Below are positions 12,801 to 24,572 of a DNA stretch of 64,000 bases, piece by piece (position 1 is the first letter of the stretch; the number at the start of each line of letters is the position of its first letter). The notes under the pieces were generated by a model, which was given only the letters and a program-made list of their open reading frames with translations, was not told where the DNA came from and did not search any database. The stretch covers positions 44,334,019 to 44,398,018 of the forward strand of contig CM049306.1 of assembly GCA_026874595.1 (NCBI GenBank), in the 5' to 3' direction. The position numbers and the translations under genes are program-made. The DNA is from Sipunculus nudus. Lineage: Eukaryota; Annelida; Sipuncula; Golfingiida; Sipunculidae.

Positions 12801-13220
12801 CAGTTGCTCTATTTGTATAAGCTTGATTACTCAAACTGGGTTTGGTGTGTTTGGAACGAGAATCAGGGATGATATTCTATAAACTGAAGTTGTCTTTACA
12901 TTTGGATTTGTGTATTATATCCCGACCGCTGAACGATGGAAACATTTGTTTCTAATGCAGGAACAACTCAGAACGATCCACTTGGATTGTGGGAATGTGA
13001 CGATTGTTTCCCACCAAGTGGTTCTTTCATTGTCTGTTTCATGATACCGCATCAGATTTAAAGAATTAAAGACTTTTTTTATTATTCCTGCAGAAATATA
13101 CCAGGTGACAATCTTCGGATATGGAAGCTGTTTATTTTTGTTGTTAGCAACTCTAATTGCCCGGGTTAATCTGGTACAGCAAATCCTTGTTAGAGACGGG
13201 ATTGTAACTCAGACTCCCAT
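9860..13220. other. Intron-like stretch
   Basis: No gene, array or clear element. A poly-G run lies at 11163-11175, an AT run at 11338-11352 and a GC-richer patch at 12420-12560. Confidence 0.6.
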
Positions 13221-13226
13221 ACATAA

Positions 13227-13530
13227 GGCAAAAAGATAAAAAAGTATGGTTCTCAATCACTTTTTTTAAATCAGTACGGGCGGGCGATTATTTCTTTTTT
13301 TACCTTTTTTTTGTTTGTTTCGATAAAAATGTCATATGATCATCGAAAAAGCATGATAATAACAGAATGTTTTTTTGCTTAACAGGTAAAAGCACTACAA
13401 AGCAAAGGAAATCTTATCAAAATTGTATTATTTTATATTCTTGAAAGATGAAAATCAAAATAAATTTTTTTATGCGGGTGGATAAAATTGACGCTTGCGG
13501 TTCCTGAGAACCAAACCTTATTTTTTGGCC
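13227..13530 (-). mobile_element. MITE flanked by TAA, copy 1
   Basis: 304 bp, in opposite orientation to the copy at 19727, aligning end to end with it. Both ends are related to GGCCAAAAAATAA and to TATGGTTCTCA about 20 bp inside. Direct TAA flanks at 13224-13226 and 13531-13533 fit a PIF/Harbinger-type 3-bp target duplication. Non-coding. Confidence 0.75.
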
Positions 13531-14257
13531 TAATATCAATGACTATAGTCTCCACTAACACTGCAAGCGACGTCCACATTTAAACTTGGTATATCAAGTA
13601 ACAAACGCAGGTCAAATCTACGGTGACCTAAACCACAGAGAGAATTTCAGAAATATGAAGATCTTGAATTTAAACAATGGTTGGACAAAACCAGTTTTTA
13701 CCTTGGTGGACCAACTCTCTAATAGTCTATTCTATAGTATTTGTTGATTCATTAGCAAAAAACAAAATTAGATTTACGGAATATACAACCATGCTGTGTT
13801 GATGTATTGAAAAGGATTAATCGTCGAAAGATGTCCTAAAATGTTTTTAACATATCGACGATGTCGATGATGCCGATGAAACAGTCGTTAATGATTTGCA
13901 GTCCCGGACTCAAGTGGGTTTTGTTGTTCCCAGAATAAGATGACAAACAGGAAATATTAGTTTTCTGTCTGCCACCTGTCGCTGTGAATGTATCATTAAT
14001 TTGACATTTCCTGCCCGGTATTTATGTAAACTTCATATGTAATATCAATTATTGAAACATGGATGCGCTGGTATACGGAATATTTTATATGATGACGTGC
14101 TCTTCTCAACCGCTTCCCTGATAAATGGGAGTTAGTTATCTGGATGTAATTAATTCTGTGACAACCTAGGAAGCAATAGTTACCATGGGAACAGCATATT
14201 TGTGAAATTGTAATAGAACATTTTGGAATAAGTTTTAATTTTACTCTCGATTGGAGG

Positions 14258-14353
14258 GTCGGTGAAGTTTGGCAGGGTCGAATTATATAAATGACGCCTA
14301 CCTGCAAAACTTCGCCGACCGCTTCCCTGTGGGCATCATTTATATAGTTCGAC
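14258..14353. repeat. Interleaved inverted repeats (A B A' B')
   Basis: A (14258-14275, GTCGGTGAAGTTTGGCAGG-like) pairs with A' (14300-14318), and B (14277-14298, GTCGAATTATATAAATGACG) pairs with B' (14331-14353). The two pairs interleave instead of nesting, so a folded strand could form a pseudoknot-like arrangement or either hairpin alone. ACCGCTTCCCTG occurs here at 14318 and again at 14109. Confidence 0.7.
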
Positions 14354-14481
14354 CAAATTCACAGTTTTTTTTTTTACCAACACGGGAAATTAAACATTTT
14401 CAACGCTACAGTACATTTACTGTTGATGCAGCATCATATGCCACGATAAAGACCTGCATTGTACCGCTGTATGTTTCTCTG

Positions 14482-14485
<4 letters not shown>

Positions 14486-14538
<53 letters not shown>
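14486..14538 (+). repeat. (AT)n microsatellite
   Basis: Uninterrupted AT run. Confidence 0.95.
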
Positions 14539-14542
<4 letters not shown>

Positions 14543-14629
14543 TTACATATATACTTTATAACACTTAATATATAACACTTTAAACTTTATTTATCCTACA
14601 TGGATTTTACGATATTTATTATGACTAAT

Positions 14630-14775
14630 ACCGGACACTCTCCATGGCTCAGATGGTGGCGTTTTGCTTTGTCTAGATATAGAGGAAACCAGGGACCCCG
14701 TGAGAAAACCACCGGCCATTGAGGGTGACAACAACACACTCTCATAGCCGCGCCGGTGATCGAAACCGAGTCACT
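14630..14775 (-). mobile_element. Possible SINE or other short repeat fragment
   Basis: The minus strand reads ACTCGGTTTCGATCACCGG, a weak B-box-like core, then GGTTTTCTCACGGGGTCCC and TGGTTTCCTCT, wording typical of 3' parts of short interspersed repeats in marine invertebrates. Assigned from general familiarity only. Confidence 0.3.
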
Positions 14776-15904
14776 AATGATCATTCATATTATCTGTGAA
14801 CACTATTAATAAGTCTATAGAATGTTATATTAAATAATTTGCGCAGGTTGTCGTGCATGTGGATCATAAACTTCAGATATCTGTGTTATAAATATATATC
14901 CGTGGGATATAAATTACCTTGAGATCACCAGCGCGGTTACAGGACGGTGTTTTGTAAATTGATAAAAAAAACTCCTGTTGAGGTCACGTTACCACGCAGT
15001 ACTTTTTTTGTATCAGGGTGCGTGGTTTTTACAGGTACTTACAGTTTGAACAATCTTTACTAGCGGCTGGGCACTTTACTGGTAGTGTTACTAAAGATTA
15101 ATGAGTATAATTGCGAAATATCAGGCACTAATGGGCCATAAACAATAGAACCATTTATTAGCTGTTGTTCAGCTTATTGGCGATTTATTTACACAAGGAG
15201 AGAGCTTCCTGGCTCATTACTGAGCAACAGAACGTGGTATTATAAATTGTCTGTTTAATCATCGTCTGACGTAGGTTATATATTAAAAACCCACAAACTT
15301 GAGGTATTCACGGATACCATGAAATTGTTACATACTGAAAACCACACCGGCTCGAGTTATTCCTGGACACAATGAACTTCCTGTAAATTTGTGTAAGCCA
15401 CAGAACCCAATAAGACAATAAAAATCATAACCGGAATGTTTATACTTTAATATAATAATAATAACATCATCAATAAACCATGGATCTGGCTGTATATTTT
15501 AACAATAGCTAAGATTTGCAACCCTATAGGTCACCTACTCACCATGTTTACAGATGGTGTTATTCAACAGTTATGTACATGGCGGTAAATTTAGAGTATA
15601 CTGTCCGCAAATAATCATTGTTATGCATGAATCCAGGTTCAAACCTCACAAGTCTCACTATACGCTTGGTCAGCATCACTTCGTCAGGCGAGGACAGCCC
15701 AAGCACGCCGGGTCGTAAACATTCTACCCGCACAGATGATTGGGCCATGGATCATTATGATATCAATAACAAACAGACCTTGAGAGGGTTCCCGTTAATT
15801 TCTGCAGAATGTATCAGTGCTTTAGGTGCACAGTGCCGGAACGGAAGAACCAGCGTTTCTTATGTGCTGTCCGATAGCTGTAGTTGCTGTAGGGGTGCAC
15901 TTAC

Positions 15905-16723
15905 AATAATCACGTCACTGACCTGATCAGCGTCGGGCCGGCAGCCCCGCAACAAACTTTTCCCAATTACACACGTTTTGTCAGTTTCTGGTGTCACTTG
16001 ACTCCAGGTTTTGCTGAAAGAAGTATCCCCGTTTTTAATCTGCTCGGTTCCTGCACTAATACATGATTGGTGGGATTCTATCACGTCCTCAGACGAGACT
16101 TGTCTCTCTTTCCTGCAGGTGTAACAAGATTCCTCGCTCGGTTCCTGATACTGTTCAACAGATATCGTCACAGGTGACACGTTACCTGAATTACAGTGGT
16201 TATTAATCGGACTAAACACGTTATCTGAACTTGTTCTAGGGTAATACTCACTAAGATTATTGTTGTCTAAAAAAGTGTCTCTGTCTTTCTGATCCTCCGG
16301 AACCCCAGGCAGAAGGGCTCCGAGTCGCTCACGTGACCTAGTCAGCGAACTTGCCCTTTCTCGGGGGAAAGATTCTATAGACCCCGTGGGGGAGGGTGAA
16401 ATATCCTGCGGGGGCGGGGTTGGCGGTCGGTTGCGTATGCGCCGTTTCAGCATCTGTAAGGCCCGTTTTTCAGGAGCTGTGTTTGACCGGGGACGCATCA
16501 TAGGCGCTAAATCATCCTCGTCCTCCTCTGCTTCATCTTTCGGGCAGCTGAGACGGGTCAAACTTCCGGCGGAAGGTTGCACGGGGTCACGTGCCAGGCG
16601 AGCCACCGGACGAGCGGCAGGGCGCCCTGGAAGAGTGTGCGCTCTGTCTCTGAAGTTAGCGACATCAAGTCCAGCATTCGGCGACAGGCTATGTACGGCC
16701 ATTTGATCAGGACGATCTGCCAT
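15905..16723 (-). CDS. First coding exon of an unidentified protein (273 codons, partial)
   Basis: I do not recognise the family. The start ATG at 16723 has A at -3 and G at +4, an optimal context, and a TATA-like box lies about 125 bp upstream. The frame stays open for 287 codons, but a donor-like GTAAGT at 15904-15899 follows codon 273, so translation past that point is probably intron. The product is polar and predicted disordered: Arg/Pro/Ala-rich at residues 30-60, an acidic run at 63-71 (DEAEEDEDD), a basic stretch at 84-98 followed by PPTPPP at 100-105, and Ser/Thr-rich sequence after 106. RPRS at 77-80 and RERASS at 121-126 resemble basophilic kinase or 14-3-3 sites, which is inference. 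No membrane segment or signal peptide is visible. GC content is well above the flanks. Later exons must lie at lower coordinates. I am confident it is coding and not at all confident about its role. Confidence 0.8.
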
Positions 16724-16847
16724 TGTGCACGTTCGCCCGACGAGTGTTTTGTAAGCACTGATAAAAGTCCGATTATCCGTAGAGACAGAGGTGAAGTGTC
16801 AGCGGCGGTCCTTAACATGTAACTAAAAGGCAACAGGACTACACTGC

Positions 16848-16856
16848 TTTATATAT
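16848..16856 (-). promoter_or_regulatory. TATA-like box upstream of the 16723 start
   Basis: Read on the minus strand this is TATATAAAG, about 125 bp before the start codon. Transcription would be expected to begin near 16820-16828, giving a leader of about 100 nt. An ATG at 16818 in another frame would sit almost at the cap and open an overlapping upstream frame. AT-rich DNA throws up such boxes by chance; position and strand favour a real one. Confidence 0.45.
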
Positions 16857-17086
16857 AATATCAGCGTAACTGATATCAAGTTCGCCTATGTAACCAAATA
16901 CAAGCTGGCACTAATTTGTCTGTGCATACAAACACTGGCGAGTTATGATGCACTTGATAAACCTCTGTACACCTGGAGTCGTTGTTTATTTGTTATGAAC
17001 AGGTGCGTATCTAAATACTTTTACTTGCATCTCTGGGAGCACATCGCCATACGGGACCTGCAACCAGCCCATTTGTCAACTCACTG

Positions 17087-17557
17087 TTGTTCAGCCTGAA
17101 TAATAAGTCCTTTTTATCAACCGTGTGTATTAGGGACACTGTATTAAGACCTGACGACTTGGGTCAAGCCGTCCAAAGTATAACTGACCCTCCACGGCTC
17201 CTCCCTGGCATAGGTGTAAGGGTCAACGATGATAAAATAAACTCAGGGCAAGTATTAACGTCCGCACCCTGCACCCGGGTTGTAACAGCACAAAACAGAC
17301 CAAAGCTTGCCGGCAGCACAGAGACCACACAGTGCCAGCGCTGGCGAATTAATATTTGGACTCTAGATCACAAATCCAACGCTAAGCTGTCTGTTACAAG
17401 ACTTATCCCCAGCCCGCAGGCCACAACTACAGTATCAGCAACCTCGAACCTGGAACGAATAGTGCGAACTGGGACCAGGCGGGGTTTATATCACGGCGCG
17501 GCCAGCTGCATGCTCCTCCCGAGCCTACGTACGCTGAAAGAATGTGCATATCATTAA
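17087..17557 (+). other. GC-rich open frame upstream of the minus-strand gene
   Basis: A frame of 156 codons is open from a TTG at 17087 to the stop at 17557, in a GC-rich stretch just upstream of the gene starting at 16723 and pointing away from it. It has no good start context, no domain and Thr/Ser-rich low-information composition. GC-rich DNA near a promoter opens frames by chance. It could equally be a non-coding exon or promoter DNA. Confidence 0.2.
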
Positions 17558-17679
17558 AAAAGATCAATACTCTGCCAGCCCGCAATCTTGTATTATCTGA
17601 AACTTTGATATGTCGCTCCTCGTGATAGCTGCCTAAGTTTACGGAACACTGCTGTGTGTTCGTTCTATATGTCATAATA

Positions 17680-19400
17680 CTCTGCGTGTAGGCCTATACA
17701 CACGATTACAAAGCACACGTGATTGCTTTGGCCTTTTACGGTAACATTCGTTTTCGGGGTACATGATCACTGGAGCATGGAGCCACTATATAATACATGT
17801 ATATACGTGTGACAGACTTCGTGTTACACCTCTGTACATATAAGCAGGTGATGAGTGACTTCTGTACTTGTAAATAGATAATGAGTGTCTGACCTCTTCA
17901 CATGACAGGTCTTGATTGATCTATATCTCTATGTTGTTGTGCTCTACACACACAAACACGTATATATAAATATATATAATTCACAATTTCATCATCGTGA
18001 TTGACCCCGGATGGCTTTGCTTGTTTAAAATATTGACAGGTACGTTGGTTTTTTTTGCTGACAAGATTACAAAAAAATTATGGAACGTATTTTATGAAAC
18101 CTTGGCTAGTGTTTTTATCGTGGGCAAGGGGGTACCCGTTTAAGTTTGGTGCTGATACATGTATTGGTAAAACTGCAGGTCCAGTTGGACTGCTTCACCA
18201 AGGTGGAAGTATGCACACTAGCGAATGCCATTCAAGTTCCTTTCTCCGGGGCATTCAATTTTAAATACGACAATTTTCAATACTATTGGTATACCCTTAA
18301 TTTCATCATGCGACTTGCGACATCCGGGTTTTTCGCCTGTACACAAAAGTGAAGCCAACATGTGCGGTTTTGAAGTTGTTACGAGGTCAGGGTTTTTAAT
18401 AAGGGCACCGAAATACAACATGAAACTACGCTAGGCACAGTTTTAAGATATGAATCTACCTGCAGAAAGGTTTTTTTTGGGCCAATTAACTCGGTTCTAT
18501 ATTTTTCCTTCGTTTTTCTTGTATGACGACGCCTTCACCCACAAATTAAAGTAGGGTTTAAGTTTTTCTGCAAAGTCCTTCACAGAGTAAATTTCTAGTT
18601 GGCAAGATATCAAGGCCAGGATAATGGCCGGAGGATTCGAGCATTATCAATGTTAAAACTCTGAAGGAAAGCCAGTGTTTGAATAAAAGCGACCCTTCGT
18701 TGGCCTTTTCATTACGATAAAAGAACCTATATCAATATAAAATATGAATCACGCGATACGTTCCTCTTATCTTAAGTTTCTGTACCAAATATCTCAATCT
18801 GATATGTCCAGATAATAACAATTCTATATTATATAAAGACATTTTGCTACCATTTGGCTACAATTTGCTTACAATATCATAAAGATAAACCTCTAATCTG
18901 CCAAAGAGACACAAATCAACGTCAAGAAATGACAAAATATAGATTATCCTATAGAGTGTAGTGATTGCGACTATGTTATGGGAGTATGCCCATTCCCTTA
19001 GTATGTGGCATCTGCCAAAAAGCTTTCAGTAAACCGTTCGATATGATAGGCTGGGTCAGAAAGCGGCCAAAATTGGTTGGGCCGCTCTGCCTCGGTCAGA
19101 TATAGGAGATTCCCGATTCTTTGAGATAAGGCTGTTTCTGAAGTCTCGATACATTTCTATTGATCGCGGTCGACAACAAAGTAAAGGGACCAAGAGACTG
19201 TCGGAGGAACCTTCATCCGGGGACTATTTCTGTTGTAATATGTCGTCTCGGGTACCTGAAAACTTATAATGAAGCACTGCTGTCATCTGCGCTGAGACAG
19301 ACAGAAAAGCTAGTGTAGAAGGGGACATTGGTACAGACATGAAAGACAGTATAGACAAAAAAATAAAGAAAGAAATGATAGCAAGAAAAACACGGAGAAA
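17680..19400. other. Upstream or intergenic stretch
   Basis: 18050-18430 is open in several overlapping frames on both strands without convincing splice or start signals. Nothing else is seen. Confidence 0.5.
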
Positions 19401-19407
19401 CAATTAC

Positions 19408-19409
<2 letters not shown>

Positions 19410-19452
<43 letters not shown>
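19410..19452 (+). repeat. (AT)n microsatellite
   Basis: AT run that keeps the minus-strand frame at 19264-19644 open; that frame is not a gene. Confidence 0.95.
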
Positions 19453-19456
<4 letters not shown>

Positions 19457-19726
19457 ATACATTTTAAGTATGGGTCAGTGTGATTAGTACCCATAATGAT
19501 TATATTACTTAAGCGATGGCTGTGGTTAAGGTAAATGAAGATATCATTTTCTATATCTTCAAAAATGAAATGGTAATGTTGAGCGTACGCAGAATTTTGT
19601 ACAGAAGAGTGTAACACATAGGCAATGAGGAGCTGCAGCTGCACTTCATCTTTAATGAAGAAAATCTAGACTTTTAACCATAGTCACAATTTTTTTAATA
19701 TTAATATTGTAAAAAATATATAGTAA

Positions 19727-20038
19727 GGCCAAAAAAAATAATAGGAATGGTTCTCAGGCACCGCCCGCATTAATTTTAACCCCCCCGCATCAAACATTTT
19801 TATTTTGGTTTTCATCCTACAAGAAGATAAAATAATACAATTTTGATACGATTTCCTTTGTTGTGTAGGGTTTTTACCTGTTTAGCGGGAAAATTTTTGT
19901 TATTTTCATGCTTTTTCCCTGATCATATGACATTTGTATCGATACTTACAAAAAAAAGTCAAAAAATAAAATATCGCCCGCCCGCATTGATTTCTGACAA
20001 AGAGTGTCTGAGAACCATACCTTTTTATTTTTTTGGCC
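19727..20038 (+). mobile_element. MITE flanked by TAA, copy 2
   Basis: 312 bp beginning GGCCAAAAAAAATAATAGG and ending TTTTTATTTTTTTGGCC, with TATGGTTCTCAG-type inner ends. TAA flanks lie at 19724-19726 and 20039-20041. Interior blocks such as AATAATACAATTTTGATA and GATCATATGACATTT match copy 1. The short open frame at 19843-20109 runs across the element boundary and is not a gene. Confidence 0.75.
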
Positions 20039-20286
20039 TAAATCAACCAGGTAATCCGACATACCTCTTAAAGAATTCTAAAATGAAAATAATGAAACAA
20101 TTTATTTAATATATTGACAAAAAAGACAGACGTTTATTGGATGATGATGGTACTTTGTACCATAAATATGGTAGAATATATCCTTTGCTAATAAAACATT
20201 TAGAAATGTGCAAATTATTTATTTATTAAGTTTATGTAATAAGTAATGTTTGCAATTACACACTTGCATTACAGAAATATTAGCAT

Positions 20287-20578
20287 GACATTATTATCGG
20301 CATTTATTTGGCAGCCAGAACAGGCGGGCTTAAATTATAGATTTGTCTGAATACACTATGATGATTGAATAATTAATTGAATTAATGGTGATAGTCTTTA
20401 TTTCCTCCATAAATTGACAATATTCTCACTGTTCTGTTCTGTATGAATCCCATAACATTGATTTCAATGAAATATGACAAGTAATATCAATTCTATTACG
20501 ACATTTCGTTGTCAGCCTGAGCAGACGAGCTTAAACTAGATCTGTCTGGATACAATGCGATGATTGAATAATTAATAA
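20287..20578 (+). repeat. Diverged tandem pair, about 200-bp offset
   Basis: CAGCCAGAACAGGCGGGCT (20312) and CAGCCTGAGCAGACGAGCT (20513) open two stretches of about 65 bp that match to GATGATTGAATAATTAAT. Confidence 0.6.
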
Positions 20579-21600
20579 CATTTGTACATTGTCCATGTAT
20601 TCAAGCATTGCATGTTTACCTAGGCTACGTTACGTCACAAATGCGTCACTCCTATAAATGAATCAAGCACGAGTATGCCCTTGACATTTTGTCTTTCACT
20701 TAAGTCTACTTTTCCAAAGTCCATGACATTTAATTCGAGTACATATAAGTCGTTGTTATTCATCATACAAATTAAATGGTTATTATGAAACGCATGGGCT
20801 TAATTGTTGACGTAAACCTTTAAATATAACATTTTATCTATGTATTGTTTAGGAAAATGCATGTATATGTTTTATTTTCTCGCTGTTTGTTTTTTACGGT
20901 ATAAACAGTTCCTTTCTTGTTTTAGGACAGCAGGTGTTATTCACGGATTTAAAAAAAAATGTAAATACCGTACTTATATTGTACATGTATCTCGATACGC
21001 TTCAACCCTTACAATGACGCCTATTGCGCAATCTTAAATGAATCCTTAAATATGAAGCCTATATTCTGGCAATACAAATAATGCAAAACCTATAACTTTA
21101 TCTCAACTCATGATAACCAGCCACAGTAAATATTGATTATAACCAATTTATAATACAAAGATCATATCACATTGGTGGATATCTTTATATTTAGTGATCT
21201 TTAACAAATAGTGAGAGAGTATAAGGATTTTTAGCGATTGTGATATGACTTCCATTATGATTTTATTACTGAAGGCCAGTGGTACATGCATTATGTAAGC
21301 AGTGATATCCCGGCTAGCTAGTTCATCAAAGAGACCACCCAAAACATGCTACATGCTCTATACGGGATGATGCCCCGTAAATACCTGTTTTCCTGTTGTT
21401 TTATCTCACCACTCAACAACTGGTAGCACATGTCATCATATAAGATAAAACTAAGTGTGAGATAAGTACGCTCTTTGTTAACAAGCAGAGAACACGTATC
21501 CGATATCCAGTTCGCTTGGCAAAAGGTGTTTTTGTATAAAATGAAACACGTTTTACAGGCCATCTTCATTATAATTATTTATTTTTATACTTATTTTTTA

Positions 21601-21660
21601 GTTTGACACATTTCCCGGATATTGAACAACAAGATAAATATATGCAATGGAACATCCATG
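21601..21660 (+). CDS. Weak exon-like segment
   Basis: A strongly T-rich tract ends in TTTTTTAG at 21600. The following frame, shifted by one base, stays open to 21806 (peptide starts LTHFPDIEQQDKYMQW). A possible donor (AATG then GTATGG) lies near 21678; the exact end is not clear. The opposite strand is also open across 21369-21545 with a possible donor near 21390 (GTATTT), so which strand, if either, is coding is undecided. Confidence 0.18.
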
Positions 21661-23466
21661 ACCGTATGACGGTTAATGGTATGGTAAACTCGTCCAAAAA
21701 ACAGTTCAGCCCAGTGTTACATTGTGGAGTTCGGTCACGGGAAGAGAGTATTTATCAACTAAAAGCCTCTTGTGCATTCTGTGAGGGCTCTTCAATGTTC
21801 TGTTAACACACATTGGTTTCCTAGTATCAGCGACCCCCCAGTACGTCCCGAATTATAAATGTTTTCGCCACTAAGTAGGCCCTAACTACAGACGTGTGTG
21901 ACTTCACTACAACCCACAGCCAAACAGGAGACGGCCATTCTAGACGGCAAACGAAATTTAGATTGGTTTGAATTCTTTCCCATTTAAGGGTTTATTTGCT
22001 TCTGTTAATTTGAAATTACATTATTAACTTTCTTTAAAGTGATACATTTTTATGTACTTTTATACGTCCAAAGTGGGACCGAGTCTTGCTTTTAGTTAAA
22101 TAGTTAAAAATCAGCATACTGTGCTGAATGGGCACCTGGTAAAAATATCTTTGTAATAAAATTATAAAATTAAAACAACAACAAACCTCTTTCTCCTGTT
22201 ATGTATAGCATCGAACGTGTACCCCGAATAATCCTATTGTGCCTGCGGGGACAATAGGATCAGTGTCAGTCATTACTTGCTATCGCTATATGCACAAAGT
22301 CTCGGATTTTCAAACCATGCCGTTAGCTTCATTCTTACAACATTGACCTCAGGATCGGGTCGCATCCCATTAAACAGTCTGTAGTGAATTTACAGTGTTG
22401 GTTTTTTTTCATCGTTATATATACACAGGAAAAGTTTCTTGAATGCTGAATTAAACAATTTCTTTTTTTACTTCAAATGTTAAAACATCAACTGATACAA
22501 TTCTTTAATTCATAATCTCATGTATCACGTGACTGATCACATTGTCGTCATCCGTGACCTTTGTGATTCTTGTGCATGAATATTTCATGTTATGTAAACT
22601 GTGAATTATAGGTTTGTAGTGTCACAAATCAGTGTTACCAATCCAACATAATTTCATTGATTACAAGGTGTCACAGAAATAATTATCATATTGTAATATG
22701 ACATGCCAGAGTAAAGAAACCCCCCCCCCCCTCTTAACGTTTGTTGAATGTCATGGTTACGGGATTTATGTGAATTTAATCAGTTACCTAAATACAATAG
22801 GGAGGCTTTGAATGATCAAGCTTAAATGATGCGTAAATTTAAGAGAGTACAACTGAAAAACTGATCCTATATTGCTTGTACACAAATTAATTCAAATTGT
22901 ATATATTTATTATATACATATCTTACAAAACTTGACACTTTTCACACTTGTCTTTTAAGATGTGAATTAACTGACCACGAATTTCTTCTATTTATTTCTT
23001 ATAGCATGAGCAATTCTTCATCCTGTGGGGATGAATATATTGAAGGAACCCAATCCAATATCTGACTTATATTGATTTTTTTTATATTTATATAAAAGAA
23101 GCCAAAAAGCGCATATTCCACGTTGGCCACGTTGTCCATTTTGTGTAAATCCTCGTATTTATGACCTGATGGGAAATCTGTCACTGAAGGTGCTGAGTTT
23201 CATCCAAAAACATTTAACATGAACATCTTGCGGCAGGTTATAGACTAACCAAGCGATTTGTAAATGAATACAAAAACGGATTTGCACTCATTAAAAACAA
23301 CTGGTGACCTTTCAACTTCCGCACATGCGCAGTCACTCACATCTGTTATATATTTGTTTTCTGTTGTAAACATGGGCACGTGTACCTTGTTTACTAACAG
23401 GATGTATAGATAAACAGGCTCATATACATCCGTCAGAGGGCGTTACTGTGTTACTCTTCTCACCAG

Positions 23467-23536
23467 GGATGACCTTCAATCCATCAAATGTACCAAGAGT
23501 AAGCAAGAAATCGTACAAATTCTACAAATAACGCAA
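23467..23536 (+). CDS. Candidate small internal exon (70 nt)
   Basis: A very good acceptor (TTACTCTTCTCACCAG ending 23466) and a very good donor (CAA then GTGAGT at 23537) bound 70 nt. One frame is open and gives DDLQSIKCTKSKQEIVQILQ plus three residues. It starts in phase 2, matching the end of 6183-6414, and ends in phase 0, matching the start of 26426-26719. There is no ATG, so simple start-to-stop searches miss it. A second donor-like GTAAGC lies inside at 23500. Short length keeps confidence low. Confidence 0.33.
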
Positions 23537-24572
23537 GTGAGTTACTGGTTTCAAGATTTTTGCAGGTTTTCTATGTTTTAAATAAGTCACAACATGTGGT
23601 TAAGATATAACACTGAATGTCAGAGGTCCTTTGTAACTACGCCATCTTACTTTGGAGGCTTGGATCGAAAAGGCACCTCCGTCTCGAAATAAGAAACTCG
23701 CCAAAAACCCTTTGTTGTTCCCTCCGGTTACATTTAAATCCCTCCCTGTCCTGGCTGTCTTCCTCAGCAGCCTGTTAGTTTTCCGATCATAGCCTTTTCA
23801 TACATTTATATTCTCCTAACCGAACTACCGTAAAGCATTATGACAATAATGTGATTTGTTTTCCTGGTAAAAGTAACTAGCAAGGAATCTTCAAAAATAC
23901 CGTCTTGCTGGAACAAAGCCGAAACTATTGATAAATTACAGTTTGCTTTAGAAATGATATGGCGGTCCATACTAGAATTGTAACATTTTCTTGTAGCGAG
24001 TTTACTTTGTCACGCTACATGGTCGTTTGCAGAATCCGAAACAATTTATATATAGGGTTAAAATCTTTCCATGAATTACGGTAGTGAACAACAAGCCAAG
24101 TCACTGTCCCTCGGTTCGTACGGTGCATACCATCCATTTCGTATGATAGAACTGCGACTGATGCGGTTTTAAACGGTACATCAAATGATCATTACCTCCA
24201 TCTGGTGTTTACAGTGAAACTATTCCAATTTTTTCATGTGAGCACGAGACGCTTGTTCACGGAGAGGGAATTCTAACATGCACTCGTGAACTTCATCTGT
24301 CTTGAATACAAATAAAATCTAAGAAAAATGGTTTGAAAGGAGCAATTTATCTAAAAATTCTGGTATCACACTGTTGTGTGCCAGGTTGATTTATAGCACT
24401 GCATTCCCACTTGTGTCCGTTGTTTTGTGTGGAACAACTTCAGTGGATTAATACATTGCTACCAAGATGAGCATGCACGTAACTTATTTACGTATAATAC
24501 CGAAAACACCAGCAGGACTAGATGAAATACGCCTAAAGCTGATAATAAAAGAATAGTGATTTGCAATACAAA

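Larger units (their letters stand above)
20580..24570. other. Intron-like stretch with two small exon candidates
   Basis: Besides 21601 and 23467, AT-rich DNA. A CCCCCCCCCCC run lies at 22720 and a short palindromic GGGGACAATAGGATCAG neighbour of ATCCTATTGTGCC at 22225-22262. Confidence 0.5.

Noticed and set aside
15560-15748. 62-codon minus-strand frame after the exon donor
   Set aside because: No acceptor precedes it and no donor ends it; part of it resembles a degraded tRNA-like repeat.
16386-16833. Plus-strand and other-frame openings over the gene exon
   Set aside because: Shadows of the GC-rich minus-strand coding exon.
19264-19644. 126-codon minus-strand frame
   Set aside because: Kept open by an (AT)n run; no start or splice support.
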